DNA of 9,260 nt, from NCBI GenBank assembly GCA_023419055.1, contig JAEZYO010000135.1, positions 1 to 9,260 on the forward strand. The letters are read 5' to 3'. A model generated the notes under the pieces. That model was not told the origin of the DNA, made no database searches, and worked only from the letters and a program-made list of their open reading frames with translations. The translations under genes were made by a program, and so were the position numbers. Numbering within the stretch: position 1 is the stretch's first letter; the number at the start of each line of letters is the position of its first letter. Source of the stretch: Pseudomonadota bacterium. Lineage in GTDB: Bacteria > Myxococcota > Polyangia > Polyangiales > Polyangiaceae. Shown in pieces: positions 1 to 6,121 of the stretch.

Positions 1-247
1 CCGACAGCTCGAGCGCTCCGAGTCCGCGCTCGAGCACTTCCGCGTACTCGAACATCGGGACGATCACGAGCTCGTAGCCGTGAAGCTCGAAGCTGCCGAT
101 GATGCGGCGGGCGAGCTCGGTTTGGGCTCGCGCCTCGTCGGGCAGCCCATCGCGCATCCCGGCAGGTAGCGGGTGCGCGAGCGCCGCGGTGGGGAGCAAG
201 TTGGCCGAGGGAGCCTCGGCCGGCGGAGGAAGTGTCTTCTGCGACAA
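1..247 (-). CDS. hisZ: HisZ / HisRS-like protein, 5' part only (runs off left edge)
   Basis: An open reading frame without stops covers the left edge on the minus strand. It holds LPAGMRDGLPDEA, then RRIIGSFELHGYELVIVPMF and an EYAEVLERGLG stretch. This is the N-terminal pattern of class II histidyl-tRNA synthetase-like proteins (LPxGxRDxLPxEA, then a helix and GYExVxxPxxE). The FEYAEVL wording fits HisZ, the catalytically inactive regulatory partner of short HisG in histidine biosynthesis, better than HisS, but the deciding C-terminal part is outside the window. The start is uncertain. I used TTG at 245-247. An in-frame ATG at 356-358 would add 37 residues of less gene-like sequence and would overlap the divergent gene's start codon. 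TTG at 197-199 is also possible. No clear ribosome binding site supports any of them. Confidence 0.7.
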   Translation of the reverse strand, partial: MSQKTLPPPAEAPSANLLPTAALAHPLPAGMRDGLPDEARAQTELARRIIGSFELHGYELVIVPMFEYAEVLERGLGALELS

Positions 248-356
248 GGCGGCCGAGCTTATCAGAAGATGCGCCGCGAGCCCGCAGGGCCTTCCGGTAC
301 CCCGGGAGCTTTCCGAAAGGTGGGCGAACGAGGTCAGACGCGGTATCTGAAGGCCC
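248..356. promoter_or_regulatory. Divergent intergenic region between hisZ-like and HemQ-like genes
   Basis: This gap of about 109 bp must hold the promoters for both divergent genes if the TTG start of the hisZ-like gene is right. I see no convincing -35/-10 pair. A short palindrome (CTTTC-C-GAAAG) lies near 309-319. GAAGG at 349-353 is the only Shine-Dalgarno-like element for the plus-strand gene, and it sits just 3 nt before the ATG. Confidence 0.3.
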
Positions 357-1106
357 ATGAGCACGCACCACGCGGAAGAACAGCGTCCCCTCGATCTCCG
401 TGAACGCGGGGCCGAGCGCGACGGGCAGCCCCAGGCGCTCGACCGGCGTCTCTTCATGCAACTGCTCGCCTTCGAGTGCGCACCGGATCTCGCGCCGGAA
501 GAGGCTTCCAAGTTCCTCGTGGAAGCGGTCGGCAGGGCGCCGATCGGGGCGGTGGTCTACGAAGACGTGAACCACCCCGGTGGGTTCGCCGTCTTGAGTT
601 TCAGCGAGCGCCCGCTCGACTTCGTCGAGCGCTTGCGTCCGGAGCTCGGAACCCCGCGCCTGCGAGGTCTCCGCCTGCGCGAACCGTTCTCCATGCTGGG
701 GCGCACGTACTCCACCGGCTTCGAGACCGATCTCGAATACTGGCTGCTCCGGCGCCCTCGTGAGACCGTGATGAACGAGGCCTGGCCCTGGGCCATCTGG
801 TACCCCCTACGTCGCATCGGCGCCTTCGAGCGCCTCGACCCTCGCGAAAAGGGCGGCATCATGCGCGAGCACGGGGGGATTGGTCGCCGCTACGGCGAGG
901 CCGACCTGGCGCACGACGTGCGCCTCGCCTGCCACGGCCTCGACCCGCACGACAACGACTTCGTCATCGGTCTCATCGGTAAGGAGCTCCATCCGCTCTC
1001 TCACGTCGTCCAAGCGATGCGCGCGACCCGGCAGACCGCCGAGTTCATGGAGCAGATGGGCCCGTTCTTCGTCGGTCGCGCCATCCATCGGCAGTCGGGC
1101 GGATGA
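357..1106 (+). CDS. Chlorite dismutase/HemQ-family heme protein
   Basis: This 249-residue protein matches the chlorite dismutase family, which includes HemQ/ChdC, the coproheme decarboxylase of heme synthesis, and some heme peroxidases. RRLFMQLLAFECAPD at about 30-44 fits the start of the first ferredoxin-like half. The second half has WYPLRR at 148-153, then MREHGGIGRRYG at 169-180. The family's proximal heme ligand falls on His172. GLDPHDNDFV and a C-terminal MRATRQTAEFMEQMGPFFVGRA stretch are also typical. The distal Arg of true chlorite dismutases, 13 residues after the proximal His, is replaced by Ala185, so chlorite degradation is unlikely. Tyr149 lies 23 residues before His172, the spacing I recall for the catalytic Tyr of actinobacterial HemQ. 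The first 29 residues are charged and probably disordered. The stop overlaps the next gene's start. Family is fairly sure; the exact reaction is not. Confidence 0.82.
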   Translation: MSTHHAEEQRPLDLRERGAERDGQPQALDRRLFMQLLAFECAPDLAPEEASKFLVEAVGRAPIGAVVYEDVNHPGGFAVLSFSERPLDFVERLRPELGTPRLRGLRLREPFSMLGRTYSTGFETDLEYWLLRRPRETVMNEAWPWAIWYPLRRIGAFERLDPREKGGIMREHGGIGRRYGEADLAHDVRLACHGLDPHDNDFVIGLIGKELHPLSHVVQAMRATRQTAEFMEQMGPFFVGRAIHRQSGG

Positions 1107-1759
1107 TCCGCGCCATTGTCTTCGACCTCGACGGCACGCTGATCGATTCGCGGCGCGACATCGCCGCGTCGGCGAACCACGCGCTCTCATCGCACGGGTT
1201 TCCCGCGCTTTCGCTGGAGGAGATCTCGAGCTACGTGGGTGACGGCGCGCGCTCCCTCCTGGCTCGCGCCGCTCGACTCGAAGACGCGGACTCTCGCGTC
1301 GAACGGCTCGTCGAGGCGTTCCTCGACTACTACACGGCCCACCCGATCGACGGGACGACGCTCATGCCCGGAGCGCGTGAGGCGCTCGCCGGCTTCCCGC
1401 CCTCGTCGCTCGCCCTCTGCACCAACAAGCCGCGCCGTACGACGCTCGCGGTCCTCGCGGGGCTCGAGTTGACGAACGCCTTCCGCGCCGTGGCGGCGGG
1501 CGGTGACTTTCCCGAGAAGAAGCCGCACCCTCGTCCCCTGCTCGCGCTGGCAGAAGCGCTCGAGGTGGCGCCTCGAGAGCTCTTGATGGTGGGCGACGGC
1601 GCTCAGGACGTGCTCGCGGGCCGTGCGGCGGGAGCCGTCACCGTCGGCGTTCGAGGAGGGATCCAGGGCGTCGAGCGGCTGCTCGATGCACGTCCCGATC
1701 ACGTGCTCGATTCACTGCACGAGCTCCCCGGTCTCGTACGACGCCTCGGCTCGCTTTAG
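1103..1759 (+). CDS. gph: HAD-family phosphatase, phosphoglycolate phosphatase-like
   Basis: This 218-residue HAD hydrolase has all four motifs. Motif I is FDLDGTLID, with nucleophile Asp8 and acid/base Asp10. Motif II is LCTNK, with Thr107. The motif III lysine is in EKKPHP at 138-142, and motif IV is VGDGAQD with acidic residues Asp165 and Asp169. A helical cap lies between motifs I and II, as in the Gph/PGP group, which dephosphorylates 2-phosphoglycolate formed during DNA repair or oxidative metabolism. Related family members act on pyrophosphate or other small phosphate esters, so the substrate is not proven. Motif IV reads GDG rather than the common GDS. The start overlaps the upstream stop in an ATGA arrangement, which suggests translational coupling with the HemQ-like gene. 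The stop TAG at 1757-1759 overlaps the stop of the opposing gene. Confidence 0.88.
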   Translation: MIRAIVFDLDGTLIDSRRDIAASANHALSSHGFPALSLEEISSYVGDGARSLLARAARLEDADSRVERLVEAFLDYYTAHPIDGTTLMPGAREALAGFPPSSLALCTNKPRRTTLAVLAGLELTNAFRAVAAGGDFPEKKPHPRPLLALAEALEVAPRELLMVGDGAQDVLAGRAAGAVTVGVRGGIQGVERLLDARPDHVLDSLHELPGLVRRLGSL

Positions 1760-2472
1760 CCGCTCAGGCGGTGATACGCCGCGGTGATCTGCGCGAAGCG
1801 CTGGGCCAGGAGCGCCTTCTCGGCGGGCGTCGCGCTCGGATGGCGATCCGGATGGTGGAGGGCCGCGAGCTTTCGAAATGCCCGGCGCACGGCCTCGGCG
1901 TCGGCACCCGGCGCAAGTCCGAGGATTGCGTACGACGCACGCTCCGGCGCGTCGCTCGGCGGCTCGAGACGACGAGGCTCGGGGCGGCCGGTGCGAGCGC
2001 GCGGCCGTCCGTGCAAGAACTCACGCGGCGTGAGCAGTGACCCGCGCCGTCCGCGAGGCGGGCGTCGAACGTGGAAACGCACGAGCGCGTCGCGCAGCTT
2101 GAAGAGCGCTTCGAGCCGCGCCCTGAGCTGAGCCCTGAGCGAAGCGTCCAGCAGCGAGGAGTCGACCAGGCGCTCGTCGAGCAGGATCTGTCCCGCCTTC
2201 TTGCCGGGTTGCTCGACCAGCTTGCGCAGCAGGATCCGAACCCCTTCGAGACCGATCAGGCCCTCGCGCAGCAGAATTTCCCCGAGCTTCGGCGCGGCGA
2301 GCCGGCTCTCGACGCCGTCGATCAACCCGCCGTCGAGGTACACCCGATGCGTTCGCCCTGCGAGGCTGCCGTCCTGCTCGATGAGCTCGAGAACGCCGCT
2401 CGCCCCCGCGCGGTGGAGCACGCCGAGCATGTCCCCGAGGGTGGAGAGCTTGAGCCTGCCGGGGAGGTTCAT
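1756..2472 (-). CDS. DUF4388 (PatA-N-like) protein with C-terminal J domain
   Basis: This 238-residue protein has two modules. Residues 1-110 (start MNLPGRLKLSTLGDMLGVL, then GASGVLEL, VYLDGGLIDGVES, LGEILLREG, AGQILLDERLVD) match DUF4388, a module common in delta-proteobacterial signalling proteins. Residues 110-175 are Arg/Pro-rich and probably a linker. Residues 180-238 form a J domain: SYAILGLAPGADAEAVRRAF, the HPD motif at 207-209 that stimulates Hsp70 ATPase, and ITAAYHRLSG closing the last helix. An Hsp70 co-chaperone or assembly role linked to signalling is inferred. The start is fixed by an in-frame TAG 9 bases upstream and by the match to the family start. The Shine-Dalgarno-like GAGAGG (2474-2479) is only 1 nt from the ATG, which is odd. 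It is the last gene of a probable minus-strand unit. Confidence 0.8.
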   Translation of the reverse strand: MNLPGRLKLSTLGDMLGVLHRAGASGVLELIEQDGSLAGRTHRVYLDGGLIDGVESRLAAPKLGEILLREGLIGLEGVRILLRKLVEQPGKKAGQILLDERLVDSSLLDASLRAQLRARLEALFKLRDALVRFHVRRPPRGRRGSLLTPREFLHGRPRARTGRPEPRRLEPPSDAPERASYAILGLAPGADAEAVRRAFRKLAALHHPDRHPSATPAEKALLAQRFAQITAAYHRLSG

Positions 2473-2484
2473 ACCTCTCGCCTA

Positions 2485-2504
2485 CCGAATCCGGCGCGAT
2501 TCGG
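2485..2504. other. 7-bp inverted repeat in the gap before the DUF4388-J gene
   Basis: CCGAATC (2485-2491) pairs with GATTCGG (2498-2504) around a 6-base loop, between the stop of the exported protein gene and the start of the DUF4388-J gene. There is no T-run on either side, so a strong intrinsic terminator is unlikely. A binding site, an RNA-processing hairpin or chance are the alternatives. Confidence 0.35.
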
Positions 2505-2517
2505 GCAAGCTTTGGGC

Positions 2518-2910
2518 TTACGGGGGCGCTACCGCGATCTCGAGCTCGCTCGACACGGGTCGACAGCGCTCGCCCCGGCACGCGACTGCGCGGCCCTGGA
2601 TGACGACCGAGCCGGCCGCACCTTCCCTCGCGACCAGACCGAATACCGCCTCGGCCCGACTACCGTCCGAGCTCACGGCCGCGGTCACTCGCGAACGCAG
2701 CGGCCTCATGTCCTCCGGAGCGCTGCGAACGAGCACGTCCGCCCAACCGAGCCGCTCTCCGCTTGGAGCCGTCAGCTTCACTCGGCAAACCTGCCTCCCG
2801 GACCCGGGCTCGGCGCGACACACCGCGCCGAGCGCGAGGCCCTCGTCGGCGCCGGCGTCGGCGGCTGCCAGCGCGAGGCCAAGAGCGACGAGGGCGCGCG
2901 CTGCCCGCAT
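2518..2910 (-). CDS. Small exported protein with four cysteines, unknown function
   Basis: This 130-residue protein is not recognised as a known family. It starts with a classic Sec signal peptide: MRAARALVALGLALAAADA, a basic start followed by a hydrophobic stretch and small residues, with likely cleavage near residues 19-22. The mature part of about 110 residues has four cysteines at 31, 42, 111 and 116, in pairs near its two ends, consistent with disulfides in the periplasm. The first cysteine lies too far into the mature chain and without an L-A/G-A/G-C setting, so it is not a lipobox. The remainder looks beta-rich (VCRVKLTAPSGERLGWADVLV, VSSELEIAV). Its ATG overlaps the stop of the lipid kinase gene by 1 base (TGATG), so translation is probably coupled and the two genes are co-expressed. 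Confidence 0.7.
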   Translation of the reverse strand: MRAARALVALGLALAAADAGADEGLALGAVCRAEPGSGRQVCRVKLTAPSGERLGWADVLVRSAPEDMRPLRSRVTAAVSSDGSRAEAVFGLVAREGAAGSVVIQGRAVACRGERCRPVSSELEIAVAPP

Positions 2911-4154
2911 CAGTCGGCGCGTGGAGGCGAGTAGAAATCGACCAGCTGAATCGTGGTCGGCGACAGCTCGACCTTCAACCTGCCACGAGTGCCGTACGGA
3001 TCTCCTCCGATCTGGAAGGCCACCGCCGGGTCCGACTCCACCGTGACGGAGTCGACCAGATAGTCGAACAAACTCTTGGGGTTTTCGTACTCACCCCTCC
3101 AGATGTGCTTGAAATGCCCGACGAACTCGATCGGCGAAATCGTCGCGATCCGGAGGTGCATGCGATCCGGGCGTTCCTCGGCATAAGGGAACACTCGAAA
3201 TCCGTAGCCGTAATACGGGATGGTCGAAAGCCCGCAGAGCCGCATGGGCCCCTCGTACAGCACCTGACCTTCTTCGATGGGGCGGCCCACCAGGCTGCCC
3301 TTCGGGCCGATGCGATACGCAGGGCCGCCCGTGTTCGTCACGCGGCAATGAGGCAGGCGACGAAAGACCTGGCCCGGGAGCGAGCGGGTCACGGCGGCGA
3401 GCGCGTAGCTCACTTTCCCCGAAGCCACGCGCTTCAGAGGAGTCCGCGCGAGCGCGCCCTTCACGTTCGAGTAGTCCGCGAGGACCTCGGCGTCGGCTCC
3501 GAGCCCGCAAAAGGGCGTGATGTAGCCCTCGACCTCGACGAACCTCACCGGGCGGCTACCGGCCTCACCCGTGAGGCGGCGAATGTCGGCCTCCGCTTCC
3601 TTGCCCTTCAGATCGCGCGCGCCGACGACCCACGCGAGGGCGTTGCCGGTGCCGAGCTTCAGCAAGCCGAAGCGCGGGAGCATGCCGCCGCGCTTGCGGG
3701 CTTCGCGAACCACTTCGGTAACCATCACGGTGAAGGTGCCGTCACCACCGCCCGTGAGCACGGTGTCATAACCACGCACGAGCAGCGTCTTCGCGATCTC
3801 GCGCGCGTCCTCGAGGCTCCGCGAGATGAAGAGATCGCCGCCTTCGCTCACCATCTGGTGCAGGGTCGAAATCACCTCTTCTGTGACGTTCCGCGCCCGC
3901 CCGTTCACCACCACGGCCACGCGATGCATCGTAGAAGGCATGCGGCTCGGGACTCCGCTGAAAGAGCGTGAATTCGGCCCGTCTGCCCGGCTTTCGGGGC
4001 TCGAATCGGGGGGAGAGCTGCCCGGAGAGGCCCCGCGCGGCGGGTCGCTGCGGCGCCCCGCGGCTGAAGCGCCGAAGGGACGATCGGGAGGGCGCTCGGA
4101 ACTTCCCATCGGCGCATTTGGGGCGGAAAGCCCTCTCGTTGACTCTGTCATCAT
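2910..4154 (-). CDS. Diacylglycerol/lipid kinase-family protein with disordered N-terminus
   Basis: This 414-residue protein carries the diacylglycerol kinase catalytic domain (DagK/YegS/sphingosine kinase fold), which phosphorylates a lipid hydroxyl with ATP, usually at the inner face of the membrane. The nucleotide-binding TGGGDGT loop is at 134-140. It is preceded by MHRVAVVVNGRAR, the strand and loop where relatives have NPxSG, and followed by KLGTGNALAW at 166-175. The C-terminal half (GLGADAEVL, then VGHFKHIWRGEY and DSVTVESDPAVAFQIGGDP) fits the beta-sandwich lipid-binding part. About 75 N-terminal residues are Ser/Pro/Arg-rich, probably disordered and absent from usual family members of about 300 residues. 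Translation could instead begin at Met72 (3941) or Met76 (3929). I kept ATG 4154 because a perfect TATAAT lies 40 bases upstream. The lipid substrate is unknown. Confidence 0.82.
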   Translation of the reverse strand: MMTESTRGLSAPNAPMGSSERPPDRPFGASAAGRRSDPPRGASPGSSPPDSSPESRADGPNSRSFSGVPSRMPSTMHRVAVVVNGRARNVTEEVISTLHQMVSEGGDLFISRSLEDAREIAKTLLVRGYDTVLTGGGDGTFTVMVTEVVREARKRGGMLPRFGLLKLGTGNALAWVVGARDLKGKEAEADIRRLTGEAGSRPVRFVEVEGYITPFCGLGADAEVLADYSNVKGALARTPLKRVASGKVSYALAAVTRSLPGQVFRRLPHCRVTNTGGPAYRIGPKGSLVGRPIEEGQVLYEGPMRLCGLSTIPYYGYGFRVFPYAEERPDRMHLRIATISPIEFVGHFKHIWRGEYENPKSLFDYLVDSVTVESDPAVAFQIGGDPYGTRGRLKVELSPTTIQLVDFYSPPRAD

Positions 4155-4251
4155 TTCTCAGAGGCGTGGATACTTGGTATCGCGCCGGTGATTATTATAG
4201 GCTGCGCCCGAGTTTCCCGGAGACGCCCGGGCCGCTTTTTCGAGCTCAAGC
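4155..4251. promoter_or_regulatory. Divergent promoter region between lipid kinase and obg-side genes
   Basis: An AT-rich island at 4191-4200 stands out in otherwise GC-rich DNA. On the minus strand it reads TATAAT (4199-4194), a perfect -10 for the lipid kinase gene, giving a leader of about 33 nt to ATG 4154; no matching -35 is seen. On the plus strand TTGGTA (4174-4179), a 16-base spacer and TATAGG (4196-4201) form a fair promoter for the downstream gene. Downstream, a small hairpin (CCCGG 4216-4220 with CCGGG 4227-4231) is followed by a TTTTT run at 4236-4240, a possible weak attenuator in that gene's leader. Confidence 0.5.
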
Positions 4252-4977
4252 ATGGCCAGCACCAACAAGAAGTCCAGGGGAAAGACAGCCAACGCGAACC
4301 GCGAAGGGGCACCGGCGAAAAAGAGCCTGCCGCCTCCTAGTGGTCTCACGCGCAAACCAACCGCTTCGAGCGCCAAGGCCTCGAAGAAGAAGGCTGCCGA
4401 GAAGGCCGACGAGGTCGACGAGGCCGAGGCCGCCGACGGTCAGACGATGCCGGCGCCCGGAGAGGGCGACGGCAAGCGTAAATTCAGCCTGCGCGGCGCC
4501 GCGCCGTGGGCCGCTCGCCACGCCGCGAAGCAGGCGGCCGAAGCCGCCGAGCGCATGCGTGAGCCTCCCCGCCCGGGCAGCGCTCGCGCGACGTTACGGA
4601 CGCCGGACCAGGCCGACGAAATCAAGGCCAGAATGAACGCGCTGCACCAAGCGGTCGCGCGGATCCGGGTGCTCCGCAAGAACCTCGCAAACGGGTTCTA
4701 CGAGATGGGCCTCCTCTTGAAGAACATCTCGGACCAGAAGCTCTTCGAGGCCAAGGGGTACAACTCCTTCGAGACCTTCGCCGAGCGCGAGATCGACCTG
4801 CCGAAGAACACGGTGCTCAAGCTGGCTCGCGTGCCGCTCATCTTCCAGGAGTCCGCCGCCCTCGAGTGTGGTCTCGAGGCGACCCTGGCAGCCCTCGACG
4901 CTTTCGAAACCAACAAGCGTCCGAAGGTGTCGGGCCGCCGAACGGTGAGTGTGCTACCGCTCAAGCCCCCGCGCTGA
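4252..4977 (+). CDS. Lys/Ala-rich protein with C-terminal helical domain, unknown function
   Basis: I do not recognise a named family for this 241-residue protein. Residues 1-60 are low-complexity and basic, with about 11 lysines in the first 51 residues and KAEKA-like patches resembling histone H1-type tails. An acidic patch (DEVDEAEAADG) follows, and then an Arg-rich segment around 73-116. Residues 118-222 look entirely helical and folded: a long helix (DEIKARMNALHQAVARI), then FYEMGLLLKNI at 149-159 and LFEAKGYNSFETFAE at 164-178, then LPKNTVLKLARV. The pattern of helix, 'GYxSFExF' and a second helix resembles small helical modules in phage and plasmid partition-type proteins with a helix-turn-helix. 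DNA or RNA binding is an inference from charge and this resemblance. The gene leads a plus-strand run before obg. The ribosome binding site is weak. Confidence 0.6.
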   Translation: MASTNKKSRGKTANANREGAPAKKSLPPPSGLTRKPTASSAKASKKKAAEKADEVDEAEAADGQTMPAPGEGDGKRKFSLRGAAPWAARHAAKQAAEAAERMREPPRPGSARATLRTPDQADEIKARMNALHQAVARIRVLRKNLANGFYEMGLLLKNISDQKLFEAKGYNSFETFAEREIDLPKNTVLKLARVPLIFQESAALECGLEATLAALDAFETNKRPKVSGRRTVSVLPLKPPR

Positions 4978-4978
4978 G

Positions 4979-4995
4979 CCCTCTTCGATTGAGGG
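4979..4995 (+). other. Short hairpin after the Lys/Ala-rich gene
   Basis: CCCTC (4979-4983) pairs with GAGGG (4991-4995) around a 7-base loop just past the stop codon. There is no T-run after it, so termination would be weak and read-through into obg is plausible. The rest of the gap to obg shows nothing else clear. Confidence 0.25.
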
Positions 4996-5081
4996 TCGCA
5001 GGGCGGATCCCCCTGACGCTGGTACTTCCGAGGCGCGGTCGCCCGTGAGGTATCGGCGTCAAGGGGACGCGGGAAGCCCAG

Positions 5082-6113
5082 ATGCGATTCATCGACGAGT
5101 GTGAGGTTCGAGTCGAAGCCGGTAACGGTGGCCGCGGTTGCGTCGCGTTCCGCCGCGAAAAGTTCGTGCCATTTGGCGGCCCCGCGGGAGGCGACGGCGG
5201 CCGTGGCGGGGACGTCGTGTTCGTCGCCGACGAGGGGCTCGGCACGTTGTACGACCTCACGCACCAGCGCCACTTGCGTGCCGATCACGGTCAGCACGGG
5301 ATGGGCAAGGACTGCTACGGGCACGGCGGCAAGGACCTCGAGGTTCGCGTGCCGGTCGGCACCGTCATCTTCGACGCCGAAACGGGTGAGAAGCTCTTCG
5401 AGCTCCTGAAGCACCACGAGCGAGCGGTCGTCGCGCACGGGGGCAAGGGCGGCCGCGGCAACAAGCATTTCGCGACGCCGGTGGACCGCGCTCCACGTCG
5501 GGCCGAGCCGGGCGAGCCCGGCGAGAAGCGCGATCTCAGGCTCGAGCTCAAGGTCATGGCGGACGTCGGGCTGCTCGGCTTCCCCAACGTCGGCAAGAGC
5601 ACCTTCATCAGCTCGGTCAGCCGAGCCCACCCCAAGATCGCCGACTATCCGTTCACGACGCTCGAGCCCCACCTCGGGGTCGTCGTCTTCGGCGCAGAGC
5701 GCCGCGGGTTCGGGCGCTCGTTCGTGATCGCCGATATCCCCGGCCTGATTCCGGGCGCGAGCAGCGGCGCGGGCCTCGGCGTCCGCTTCCTTCGCCACCT
5801 CGAACGAACGCGCGTGCTGCTGCACCTCGTCACCGCTTCGGACGAGCCGGGGCGCGACCCACTCGACGACTATCGAGTGATCCGCGAGGAGCTCCGCGCG
5901 TTCGATCCCACGCTCGCCGAGCACGCCGAAATCGTGGCGCTCACCAAGGCGGACCTGCCCGAGGTGCGCGAAGCTTACCCCGAGCTCAAGGCGCGCTTCG
6001 CCGAGCAGGGCATCGAGCTTCACCTCGTCTCGGCGGTCTCTCACGACGGGCTCGAGCCGCTCCTTCATCTGCTCGCTGACCAGGTGGGCGCGGCCGGCGA
6101 GGGCGAGCGCTGA
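5082..6113 (+). CDS. obg: GTPase Obg/CgtA, ribosome assembly factor
   Basis: Obg binds the 50S ribosomal subunit late in assembly and links GTP and ppGpp levels to growth. The protein has 343 residues. The glycine-rich Obg fold fills 1-158 (MRFIDECEVRVEAGNGGRGC, FGGPAGGDGGRGGDVVFVAD, GGKGGRGNKHFATP). The GTPase domain follows with G1 GFPNVGKST at 166-174, G2 threonines at 192-193, G3 DIPGLI at 218-223, G4 TKAD at 288-291 (TKxD in place of NKxD) and G5 SAV at 317-319. The protein ends soon after the G domain, so the variable C-terminal OCT domain is absent, as in many shorter Obg proteins. GGGAAG at 5071-5076 is a fair ribosome binding site 5 nt before the ATG. Here the preceding gene is an unknown protein, not rplU-rpmA as in many bacteria. 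Identity is very sure. Confidence 0.97.
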   Translation: MRFIDECEVRVEAGNGGRGCVAFRREKFVPFGGPAGGDGGRGGDVVFVADEGLGTLYDLTHQRHLRADHGQHGMGKDCYGHGGKDLEVRVPVGTVIFDAETGEKLFELLKHHERAVVAHGGKGGRGNKHFATPVDRAPRRAEPGEPGEKRDLRLELKVMADVGLLGFPNVGKSTFISSVSRAHPKIADYPFTTLEPHLGVVVFGAERRGFGRSFVIADIPGLIPGASSGAGLGVRFLRHLERTRVLLHLVTASDEPGRDPLDDYRVIREELRAFDPTLAEHAEIVALTKADLPEVREAYPELKARFAEQGIELHLVSAVSHDGLEPLLHLLADQVGAAGEGER

Positions 6114-6121
6114 GCGGTCCC

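Noticed and set aside
99..350. Plus-strand frame covering the left edge
   Set aside because: The minus-strand frame there encodes a recognisable HisZ/HisRS-like N-terminus, so the plus-strand reading is its shadow.
357..1106. Reading the HemQ-like protein as a true chlorite dismutase
   Set aside because: The distal Arg needed for chlorite turnover is replaced by Ala at the expected spacing, so only the family is assigned.
2763..3971. Open frame of about 400 codons on the plus strand opposite the lipid kinase
   Set aside because: It is a shadow of the kinase gene, which carries GGGDGT and GTGNALA motifs. The opposite frame is rich in Arg/His and shows no family signature.
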